Below are positions 1 through 6,367 of a DNA stretch of 6,869 nucleotides, piece after piece. Positions within the stretch are counted from its first letter, which is position 1. Every line of letters starts with the position of its first letter. The stretch covers positions 1 to 6,869 of the forward strand of contig JANXWM010000646.1 of NCBI GenBank assembly GCA_025351145.1. The letters are read 5' to 3'. Both the position numbers and the translations under genes were made by a program. Origin of the DNA: Chitinophagaceae bacterium (lineage in GTDB: Bacteria > Bacteroidota > Bacteroidia > Chitinophagales > Chitinophagaceae). The notes beneath the pieces are model-generated. The model searched no databases and was not told where the DNA came from. It was given only the letters and a program-made list of their open reading frames with translations.

Positions 1-1
1 G

Positions 2-1414
2 AATCAAATTACTGCACAAGAAGAGTTCAAAGAAGAAATAAGGAATGCAAGAGAGTTACGAATTGTAAAAGATACCACTTTAGATGACATAGATATTGAC
101 AAATTAAATGGATACATACACCTTTTAAACCGTGAAACAAAGGTTGAAACAATAAAAGCTGGAATTGATGATGCCAAATCATTCCTTTCCAGAAAAAAAT
201 TCATTCTCGGAAATCAGGTAACTACTTTGGGGATGTTGGTTTGTGGTAAAAACGTTAAGGACTTTTTGGGATGGAGATCTCAGGTTGATGGCTTTGTTGA
301 TACTCCATTTGATGTAGCTCAGGATAAAAAATCGCTTATAGATAATGTAATTCCACTTATGGAAAAAAGCTTTGGATATATATTGAAAAATATCCAGGTT
401 GGTGTATCAATTGAACGGGGAGGGATAAGCAAGCCTGAATATCCTGAACAACTACTAAGGGAAACAATAAATAATGCACTTGCCCACAGAGACTATAGTA
501 TAGATAAATATATAAATGTTAACATTAAGCCTAATGAATTTATCGAAATCAGAAACCCCGGTTCATTCAAAGAACTACTATTGATTGAAGATTTAACTGG
601 TAATATACCAATAAGAAAAATTATTCCTGATTCAAAACCACGTAACCCAAAACTGGCAGACATATTGAAGGTTTTTGATAAGTGGGAAGGCAAGTCAAGA
701 GGTATGAGTAATTTGGTTAATGATGCTTTGGACAATAAAATTGATTTACCATATTATAAGTTTCATTCTAAAAATGAGCTTTCGCTTTTTATTAAAAAGG
801 GTAAGCTTTTAGATGAGAAAATGGAAGCATTATTTAATACCTACAATGGATACATTGAAAGAAAATTAAGAGGTGAGGAGATCACAGAAGAACAAAAACT
901 TGTACTCTCTTATTTTTATAAATCCGAACAGGAAAATAAAAATGACAGATACACAATACTCTTAACAAAAGACAATAATCATCTTGAAGTAATAAATTCA
1001 TTGGAAGATTGTAGCTTAATTTTTAAACATCATACCAGCAAAGAACTATACCCCGTTTATATAATTGACAGGGAATTATTTAAAAAGGATTTTATTGAAC
1101 AGCTAAGAAAAATTTTCGGTGCAGATTTTGATTCCTTAAATAAAGAAGCAAGAGAAATCCTGGCCTGTATCTATGAGTTTAATAACTATTCAAAAGATTT
1201 ATACCCAAGTGCTAATCTGATTGGTAATACTTTATGGACAAAATCTGGAAATGCAAATGTTTTTAAAGGATTTGAGGATTTTAAACGAAGAGTAAGATTA
1301 GCAGTAAAGAAAATGGAAGGGCGTAAAATATTAATAAATGTTTCAGATAAACCTCGCACCGGAAAATTTAAAATAAATGAATCTTTCGATAGAAGACCTT
1401 CTATCTACGATTAA
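2..1414 (+). CDS. AlbA_2 / RecG C-terminal-like ATP-binding protein, 5' end missing
   Basis: The reading frame is open from the first bases of the window, so the N-terminus lies outside it; 470 residues are visible. A TTG at 227 could be taken as a start, but coding-like sequence continues upstream of it without a stop. The first part matches the linker that usually follows an AlbA_2 (Schlafen-type putative DNA-binding) domain: a TLGMLVCGKN stretch beginning near 224. Next comes a GHKL-like ATPase module (HATPase_c_4 type): LRETINNALAHRDYS around 455-499 (N-box-like), IEIRNPG at 542-562, RNPKLA at 641-658 and EGKSRGMSN at 686-712. A tail of about 225 residues follows that I do not recognise. 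Family members are annotated as putative transcriptional regulators or ATP-binding proteins; the molecular role is mostly untested. Base composition is clearly more AT-rich than in the genes downstream, which suggests a different origin. Family assignment is fairly sure; function is not. Confidence 0.8.
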   Translation, partial: NQITAQEEFKEEIRNARELRIVKDTTLDDIDIDKLNGYIHLLNRETKVETIKAGIDDAKSFLSRKKFILGNQVTTLGMLVCGKNVKDFLGWRSQVDGFVDTPFDVAQDKKSLIDNVIPLMEKSFGYILKNIQVGVSIERGGISKPEYPEQLLRETINNALAHRDYSIDKYINVNIKPNEFIEIRNPGSFKELLLIEDLTGNIPIRKIIPDSKPRNPKLADILKVFDKWEGKSRGMSNLVNDALDNKIDLPYYKFHSKNELSLFIKKGKLLDEKMEALFNTYNGYIERKLRGEEITEEQKLVLSYFYKSEQENKNDRYTILLTKDNNHLEVINSLEDCSLIFKHHTSKELYPVYIIDRELFKKDFIEQLRKIFGADFDSLNKEAREILACIYEFNNYSKDLYPSANLIGNTLWTKSGNANVFKGFEDFKRRVRLAVKKMEGRKILINVSDKPRTGKFKINESFDRRPSIYD

Positions 1415-1504
1415 AAACTTGAATCGAAATAATATTCAATCCTTTTGCAACACAAATAAAATTTGTAAATCCTATTTTCCGCTTCGATAAAAGCTCAATT
1501 CAAA

Positions 1505-1532
1505 ATTCAACTGTACAAGAGTGCGACGCAAG
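1505..1532 (+). repeat. dispersed repeat, solo copy upstream of icmF
   Basis: The core GTACAAGAGTGCGACGCAA (1513-1531) recurs at 5731-5749 in the same orientation and at 5607-5625 in reverse complement. Positions 1505-1531 match the reverse complement of 5607-5633 at 26 of 27 bases, the only difference being at 1512. Positions 1512-1532 match 5730-5750 at 21 of 21. No inverted partner is visible near this copy. It lies in the 261-bp stretch between the first gene and icmF, about 115 bp ahead of the candidate icmF promoter. Apart from this copy and the promoter, that stretch shows only AT-rich sequence and a weak AT-rich hairpin at 1452-1466. Confidence 0.85.
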
Positions 1533-1646
1533 TAAAGCTTCATAGACGGCCCTTTGTTTGGCTAAAAAAAAATGGATAGAAAAAAAGAGGTATGCATTAA
1601 TCCAACCTTTCAAACTAACGCCTGTTAACGGCAACTGGTAAAAGCC

Positions 1647-1654
1647 TAAATTTG
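1647..1654 (+). promoter_or_regulatory. candidate Bacteroidota -7 promoter box for icmF
   Basis: TAAATTTG at 1647-1654 fits the Bacteroidota -7 consensus TAnnTTTG. A transcript would begin near 1660, leaving a leader of roughly 15 bases before the ATG at 1676, which is reasonable for this phylum. There is no convincing TTG -33 element at the usual spacing; the nearest sequence is CTGTTAAC around 1622-1629, which is a weak match. The box overlaps the TTG at 1652, which argues against that codon being the translation start. Confidence 0.4.
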
Positions 1655-1675
1655 TGGCACATTGAAATTACCACT

Positions 1676-4600
1676 ATGCCATATACGCCAAAAAATAAAG
1701 TAAGAATTGTAACTGCAGCCAGCCTCTTTGATGGTCATGATGCAGCGATTAATATTATGCGCCGCATTATGCAGGGCAAGGGTGCAGAGATTATTCATTT
1801 GGGCCATAACCGCAGCGTACGTGAAATTGTAGAAGCCGCGATAGAAGAGGATGTGCAAGGCATTGCCATTACCAGTTACCAGGGCGGCCATGTAGAGTTT
1901 TTTAAATACATGAAAGACCTGCTGGAGGAAAACGGCTGCGGACATATAAAAATATTTGGCGGTGGTGGCGGCACCATTTTGCCATCGGAAATTTTAGAGT
2001 TGCACAAATATGGGATTACTAAAATTTATTCTCCCGATGATGGGCGCAAGCTTGGCCTTGAAGGAATGATTGAAGATGTAATTAACCAATGCGATTATTC
2101 GCTCAATGGCAATGGCGAATATAAAAGCCCCATGACCTTGGGCGAAGTAAAAGATGTGCGCAAAGTGGCAAGGTCAATAACGAATGCAGAGAATAATATT
2201 GCTGCTGTTTCACCAATTGCAAAAACCAAATTCCAAATTCCTGTACTCGGTATTACGGGAACCGGCGGCGCAGGCAAGAGCAGTGTAACCGATGAAATTG
2301 TAAGAAGATATTTAACCAGTTTTGAAAATAGAACCATCGCTGTTATAAGTGTTGACCCATCAAAGAAAAAAACGGGCGGTGCATTATTGGGTGACAGGAT
2401 ACGCATGAATGCCATCTCTCATGGGCGTGCTTATATGCGTTCACTTGCCACACGTGATGATAACACGGCGCTGAGTTCGCATGTGCAGGAAGCGATTGAT
2501 ATTTGTAAAGAAGCTGGATATGATTTTATTATTTTAGAAAGCGCAGGTGTTGGTCAAAGCGATGCTTCTATTCTTGATCACTGCGATGTAAGCCTGTATG
2601 TGATGACACCTGAATATGGCGCTGCATCTCAGTTAGAGAAGATCAACATGCTCGATTATGCAGATGTGGTTTGCATTAATAAGTTTGATAAAGCCGGTGC
2701 ACTTGATGCTTTGCATGATGTGCGCAAACAGTACAAACGCAACCATAACCTATGGACTGCCAAAGATGAAGAACTGCCAGTTGTTGGCAGCATTGCCGCA
2801 CAGTTTAATGACCCCGGAATAAATGAATTGTTTGCCAAAATAATACAAGCAATAGAAACCAAAACCAACACGGTTTTTGGTACGATCAATATATCTGATA
2901 TTCAAAAAGCAAGTGATGCTGCGGGTACAACAAAATCATTAATTATTCCCCCCAAACGTGTACGTTATCTTTCAGAGATTGCAGAGAACAACAGGGGTTA
3001 CGATCAATTGGTAAAAGATCAGTCAGCCATAGCTTCTAAATTATATCAACTGCATGGCGCATTGCAAACTTTAGAGAAAGGGGATGCGGATGCAACCATA
3101 CTTGAAGCGATAAAAAGGCAGATAAAATTTTACGAAGACCAGCAAACACCGGTAAGTAAAAAGTTGCTGCATCACTGGCCCGAAAAACTAAAAGCTTACG
3201 AAGCCGATTATTATGAATACAAAGTGAGGGATAAAATCATCCGTCAGGCAATGTTTACAAAGAGCCTTTCAGGCACACGTGTACCAAAAGTTATTCTGCC
3301 CAAACATAAAGACTGGGGCGATATATTAAGATGGCAGGCACAGGAAAATGCACCGGGATTATTTCCATTTACATCAGGTGTGTTTCCATTGAAAAGAGAA
3401 GGTGAAGACCCGACAAGAATGTTTGCCGGAGAAGGCGGCCCGGAACGTACCAATAAACGTTTTCATTATGTGTCGCTTGGCCAGCCAGCGAAAAGATTAA
3501 GCACCGCATTTGATTCAGTTACGCTTTATGGTGAAGACCCCGGAAAGCGACCAGATATTTATGGTAAAGTTGGTAATAGCGGTGTAAGTATTGCCACCGT
3601 AGATGATGCAAAAAAACTCTACAGCGGTTTTGATCTCTGCGACCCCAAAACTTCTGTAAGCATGACCATTAATGGCCCGGCACCAATCATACTTGCCTTT
3701 TTTATGAATGCCGCTATTGACCAGCAATGCGAGAAAAAAATAACAGAACTCGGTTTCTGGCAGGAAGTAAAAAAGATTGCAGGAGAAAAATATAAAACCC
3801 TTCTTAAGCCAACGTATTACAATCCATCTTCACCCGAAAGATTACCAGAAGGCAATGATGGATTGGGCTTACACTTACTGGGCCTTAGTGGTGATGAAGT
3901 TCTGCCCGCTGCTATTTATGAAGAGGTAAAAGCCAATGCTCTGTCACAGGTAAGAGGAACAGTTCAGGCCGATATTTTAAAAGAAGACCAGGCGCAAAAC
4001 ACCTGCATCTTCAGCACTGAATTTGCATTGAAATTAATGGGCGATGTGCAGCAGTATTTCATTGATGAAAAAGTGCGTAATTTTTACAGTGTTTCCATCA
4101 GCGGGTATCATATTGCAGAAGCAGGCGCCAACCCTGTTACGCAGTTGGCTTTTACTTTAAGTAATGGGTTTACTTATGTGGAATATTACCTGAGCCGCGG
4201 AATGAACATTGACGATTTTGCGGCCAACCTTAGTTTCTTTTTCAGCAATGGAATGGATCCCGAATACAGTGTAATTGGCCGTGTAGCGAGACGCATTTGG
4301 GCCAAGGCAATGAAGTACAAATACAAGGCAAACAAACGCAGCCAGCAACTTAAATATCATATTCAAACAAGCGGCAGGAGCCTGCATGCGCAGGAGATAG
4401 ATTTCAACGATATACGCACCACACTGCAGGCGTTGTATGCGATTTATGATAACTGTAATTCACTGCACACAAATGCCTACGACGAAGCTATTACCACACC
4501 AACGGAAGAAAGTGTGCGCCGTGCCATGGCCATACAGTTAATTATCAACCGTGAGTTGGGGAGTGCCACTACGGAAAATTTTATTCAGGGTTCTTTCATC

Positions 4601-5053
4601 ATTGAAGAGCTTACTGATCTTGTTGAAGAGGCCGTGCTTACTGAGTTTGACCGCATCACCGACCGTGGCGGAGTATTAGGTGCGATGGAACGTATGTACC
4701 AGCGCAATAAAATTCAGGAAGAAAGTTTGTATTACGAAACGCTGAAACATACCGGCGAACTACCCATCGTCGGCGTTAATACTTTTCTTAATAAAAAAGG
4801 CAGTCCCACAATTATTCCAACGGAAGTTATACGCAGTACCACAGAAGAAAAAGAACTGCAGATTGCCAACCTGCAATCTTTCCATGAAAGGAATAAACAT
4901 AAATCTTCTGAAGCCTTAAAACGTTTACAAACTGCTGCAATTAATAACGAAAACTTATTTATTGAATTAATGGAAACGGTGAAATACTGCAGCCTCGGGC
5001 AAATCACGAATGCACTTTATGAAGTAGGCGGACAGTACAGGAGGAATATGTAA
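1676..5053 (+). CDS. icmF: fused isobutyryl-CoA mutase / G-protein chaperone IcmF
   Basis: This cytoplasmic adenosylcobalamin enzyme interconverts isobutyryl-CoA and n-butyryl-CoA; its internal GTPase domain controls cofactor loading and repair. The start is taken at the ATG at 1676, giving 1125 aa, a usual family length; an in-frame TTG at 1652 would add eight residues but falls in the candidate promoter. Residue numbers are from this ATG. Domains in order: B12-binding domain (about 4-130) with D19-G-H21, the His being the lower cobalt ligand, and a FGGGGG loop; MeaI-like G domain (about 190-385) with P-loop G195-TGGAG-K201-S202, SVDPS around D227, ESAGVGQS from E288, and NKFD 335-338; a linker; then the mutase TIM-barrel from about 520. 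F570 and Q774 occupy the positions of methylmalonyl-CoA mutase Tyr89 and Arg207, matching isobutyryl-CoA mutases. Q764 and Y811-H812 (SISGYH) are the other active-site residues. No internal stop or frameshift. This is not the type VI secretion protein also called IcmF. Confidence 0.96.
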   Translation: MPYTPKNKVRIVTAASLFDGHDAAINIMRRIMQGKGAEIIHLGHNRSVREIVEAAIEEDVQGIAITSYQGGHVEFFKYMKDLLEENGCGHIKIFGGGGGTILPSEILELHKYGITKIYSPDDGRKLGLEGMIEDVINQCDYSLNGNGEYKSPMTLGEVKDVRKVARSITNAENNIAAVSPIAKTKFQIPVLGITGTGGAGKSSVTDEIVRRYLTSFENRTIAVISVDPSKKKTGGALLGDRIRMNAISHGRAYMRSLATRDDNTALSSHVQEAIDICKEAGYDFIILESAGVGQSDASILDHCDVSLYVMTPEYGAASQLEKINMLDYADVVCINKFDKAGALDALHDVRKQYKRNHNLWTAKDEELPVVGSIAAQFNDPGINELFAKIIQAIETKTNTVFGTINISDIQKASDAAGTTKSLIIPPKRVRYLSEIAENNRGYDQLVKDQSAIASKLYQLHGALQTLEKGDADATILEAIKRQIKFYEDQQTPVSKKLLHHWPEKLKAYEADYYEYKVRDKIIRQAMFTKSLSGTRVPKVILPKHKDWGDILRWQAQENAPGLFPFTSGVFPLKREGEDPTRMFAGEGGPERTNKRFHYVSLGQPAKRLSTAFDSVTLYGEDPGKRPDIYGKVGNSGVSIATVDDAKKLYSGFDLCDPKTSVSMTINGPAPIILAFFMNAAIDQQCEKKITELGFWQEVKKIAGEKYKTLLKPTYYNPSSPERLPEGNDGLGLHLLGLSGDEVLPAAIYEEVKANALSQVRGTVQADILKEDQAQNTCIFSTEFALKLMGDVQQYFIDEKVRNFYSVSISGYHIAEAGANPVTQLAFTLSNGFTYVEYYLSRGMNIDDFAANLSFFFSNGMDPEYSVIGRVARRIWAKAMKYKYKANKRSQQLKYHIQTSGRSLHAQEIDFNDIRTTLQALYAIYDNCNSLHTNAYDEAITTPTEESVRRAMAIQLIINRELGSATTENFIQGSFIIEELTDLVEEAVLTEFDRITDRGGVLGAMERMYQRNKIQEESLYYETLKHTGELPIVGVNTFLNKKGSPTIIPTEVIRSTTEEKELQIANLQSFHERNKHKSSEALKRLQTAAINNENLFIELMETVKYCSLGQITNALYEVGGQYRRNM

Positions 5054-5095
5054 TTTAGAGCAGGAAAATAACATACAAACACAACTGCAAACAAC

Positions 5096-5548
5096 ATGAA
5101 AAGTGTATTCAGCCAAAGCGATACGTTGGAAACCATTAACCGTATCAACAAATTAAACCCAAACTCACAAGGGCTTTGGGGAAAAATGGGCGTAGCTCAA
5201 ATGCTGGCGCACTGCAATGTTTCTTACGAAATGGCGTATGAGGACAAACATACAAAACCCAACCCGTTCATGAAATTCATCCTTAAGATGCTGGTGAAAA
5301 AAAAGGTGGTAGGTGAAGAGCCATATAAACATAATAGCCCAACTGCGCCAGCTTTTATAATGAAAGAAGATAAGGATTTTGAAACAGAAAAAAACCGGTT
5401 GATTAACTACATTAATAAAACACAGCAGCTTGGCGAAACCTATTTCGATAACAAAGAATCTCATTCTTTTGGTGCCTTAACAAAAACGGAGTGGAACAAT
5501 ATGTTTTATAAACATCTTGACCATCACCTGCAGCAATTCGGTGTATAA
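5096..5548 (+). CDS. DUF1569 family protein (DinB-like fold)
   Basis: A 150-residue protein recognisable as DUF1569 from WGKMGVAQMLAHC near the N-terminus, HSFGALTKTEWN, and the C-terminal YKHLDHHLQQFG. The fold is expected to be the four-helix bundle of the DinB/YfiT superfamily, whose members bind a divalent metal through three histidines; H39, H140 and H144 (HxxxH) are the likely ligands here. It has no signal peptide and no convincing membrane segment, so it is probably cytoplasmic. The biochemical role of DUF1569 is unknown; thiol-dependent transferase activity known for some DinB-fold relatives is only an analogy. It begins 42 bp after the icmF stop with no terminator or promoter visible between, so co-transcription with icmF is likely. 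The start ATG follows an A-rich stretch without a Shine-Dalgarno motif, as is common in Bacteroidota. Confidence 0.88.
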   Translation: MKSVFSQSDTLETINRINKLNPNSQGLWGKMGVAQMLAHCNVSYEMAYEDKHTKPNPFMKFILKMLVKKKVVGEEPYKHNSPTAPAFIMKEDKDFETEKNRLINYINKTQQLGETYFDNKESHSFGALTKTEWNNMFYKHLDHHLQQFGV

Positions 5549-5606
5549 AGAATAAGCTAATAAGAATTTTTTGTGTACCGGGCATTTGTTCTTTGGTGAT
5601 CACCTG

Positions 5607-5633
5607 TTGCGTCGCACTCTTGTACTGTTGAAT
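5607..5633 (-). repeat. left terminal inverted repeat of the composite element
   Basis: Read on the - strand this matches 1505-1531 at 26 of 27 bases. The 19-base core (5607-5625) pairs perfectly with 5731-5749. It retains the ATTCAAC extension beyond the core that the solo copy also has and the right-hand copy lacks. Confidence 0.85.
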
Positions 5634-5717
5634 AGCTGTGAGCTTTTGGCTGCGAGCTATAAGCTCTGTATTTTTTGCTCACAGCTCGCAGCTCATGGCT
5701 CGCAGCATGTTGCTCAG
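5634..5717. repeat. degenerate heptanucleotide tandem array (NGCTNNN x12)
   Basis: Twelve successive 7-base units fit one frame: AGCTGTG, AGCTTTT, GGCTGCG, AGCTATA, AGCTCTG, TATTTTT, TGCTCAC, AGCTCGC, AGCTCAT, GGCTCGC, AGCATGT, TGCTCAG. Ten carry GCT at positions 2-4. Units left of the T-run tend to end in GNG and those to the right in CNC, so the halves are partly complementary: GCTGTGAGC (5635-5643) pairs with GCTCACAGC (5677-5685), and GCTGCGAGC (5649-5657) can pair with GCTCGCAGC at 5684-5692 or 5698-5706. The unit is far too short for a CRISPR repeat. No function is known to me. Confidence 0.75.
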
Positions 5718-5729
5718 TATTGTTCCGAA

Positions 5730-5750
5730 TGTACAAGAGTGCGACGCAAG
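5730..5750 (+). repeat. right terminal inverted repeat of the composite element
   Basis: Identical over 21 bases to 1512-1532 upstream of icmF, and over 19 bases (5731-5749) the exact inverse of the left end at 5607-5625. It ends 57 bp before the start codon of the DUF1572 gene; the gap between is AT-rich and includes the palindrome AATAATTATT (5784-5793). Confidence 0.85.
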
Positions 5751-5807
5751 GGACGGTTAATCGCAGTACAAATGCCTGGTCAAAATAATTATTAAAATAA
5801 TAACGCA

Positions 5808-6350
5808 ATGAATTTTGAAGAAGGATTTATAAAAGACACCATCAAACGTTTACGCTATTACAAAGAACTTGGTGATAAGACTTTTGATCAACTGGAAGAC
5901 AAAGATTTTTTCTATCAGCCATCGAAAGAAAGCAACAGCATTGCCATTATTGTTCAGCACCTGCATGGCAACATGATGAGCCGTTTCACCAATTTTTTAA
6001 CTGAAGACGGCGAAAAAGCCTGGCGCAAAAGAGACGCTGAATTTGAAACGGTCCCGGCAACAAAAGAAGAAGTGCTTACAGGCTGGAACGCAGGATGGCA
6101 TTGTGTTTTAAATGCACTCGAAAGTTTGCAGCCTGCCGACTTAACCAAAACAATTTATATAAGAACAGAACCGTTAATGGTGTACGATGCAATGCTGCGG
6201 CAACTGGCACATTACCCGCATCATGTAGGGCAGATTGTTTATATCGGCAAGATGATAAAAGATGAACAATGGAAAACTTTGAGCATTGCAAAAGGCAGCA
6301 GCAACCAGTTTAATGAACAGATGAAGAAAGAAAATAAACAGCAAAAATAG
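5808..6350 (+). CDS. DUF1572 / DinB-like protein
   Basis: A 180-residue soluble protein with the DUF1572 hallmarks SNSIAIIVQHLHGNMMSRF (about 42-60), a FLTEDGEKAWRKRDAEFE stretch (63-80) and QLAHYPHHVGQIVYIGK (132-148). The family belongs to the DinB/YfiT four-helix-bundle superfamily. H51, H135 and H139 form the expected three-histidine metal site; H53 and H138 are additional nearby histidines. Some DinB-fold enzymes are metal-dependent thiol transferases, but no substrate can be assigned here. The C-terminus is a Lys/Gln-rich tail, probably disordered. The ATG at 5808 is preceded by an AT-rich stretch with no Shine-Dalgarno motif. The next gene starts 17 bp after its stop, so the two probably form an operon. 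It is a different subfamily from the DUF1569 protein upstream and shares only the fold and histidine pattern, so this is not a recent tandem duplication. Confidence 0.9.
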   Translation: MNFEEGFIKDTIKRLRYYKELGDKTFDQLEDKDFFYQPSKESNSIAIIVQHLHGNMMSRFTNFLTEDGEKAWRKRDAEFETVPATKEEVLTGWNAGWHCVLNALESLQPADLTKTIYIRTEPLMVYDAMLRQLAHYPHHVGQIVYIGKMIKDEQWKTLSIAKGSSNQFNEQMKKENKQQK

Positions 6351-6354
6351 CTTT

Positions 6355-6359
6355 AAGGA
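6355..6359 (+). promoter_or_regulatory. Shine-Dalgarno-like AAGGA ahead of the PLP-enzyme gene
   Basis: AAGGA sits eight bases before the ATG at 6368. This is notable because the other starts in the window lack such a motif. It supports 6368 as the start over the ATG at 6361, which runs into a stop after four codons. Confidence 0.45.
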
Positions 6360-6367
6360 AATGCGGC

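Larger units (their letters stand above)
5607..5750. repeat. 144-bp composite element with 19-bp terminal inverted repeats
   Basis: TTGCGTCGCACTCTTGTAC at 5607-5625 is the exact reverse complement of 5731-5749, and both are copies of the repeat found singly at 1505-1532. The interior (5634-5717) is a heptanucleotide array described separately. There is no credible gene inside: open frames on both strands come from the 7-bp periodicity and resemble no protein. A perfect palindrome GGTGATCACC (5595-5604) abuts the left end. No target-site duplication is evident. The arrangement resembles a MITE- or REP-like non-autonomous element; as RNA it could fold into a long hairpin and might act as a terminator or stability element between the DUF1569 and DUF1572 genes. 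The mobile nature is inference. Confidence 0.7.

Noticed and set aside
227..1414. First gene as a complete 395-aa protein starting with TTG at 227
   Set aside because: The same frame is open back to position 2 with sensible coding sequence, and the family needs an N-terminal AlbA_2 domain; the gene is truncated by the window edge.
1452..1466. ACAAAT-AAA-ATTTGT hairpin as a terminator of the first gene
   Set aside because: The stem is 6 bp with only two G-C pairs and no T-run follows; chance is likely in such AT-rich DNA.
1415..1675. Cobalamin riboswitch ahead of the B12-dependent icmF
   Set aside because: I looked for a B12-box-like sequence and the surrounding stems and saw none; the leader predicted from the promoter box would also be too short.
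1646..1945. 99-aa minus-strand open frame over the start of icmF
   Set aside because: It is antisense to the conserved B12-binding domain and has no features of its own; the other minus-strand frames inside icmF are shadows of the same kind.
1676..5053. Type VI secretion protein IcmF/TssM
   Set aside because: Only the name is shared; the sequence has B12-binding, G-protein and acyl-CoA mutase domains and no membrane segments.
5634..5717. CRISPR array
   Set aside because: The units are 7 bp and contiguous with no spacers, and no cas gene is present.
5557..5808. Open frames on both strands across the intergenic stretch (74-83 aa)
   Set aside because: They arise from the heptanucleotide array and terminal repeats; the translations are repetitive, match no family I know, and overlap each other on opposite strands.
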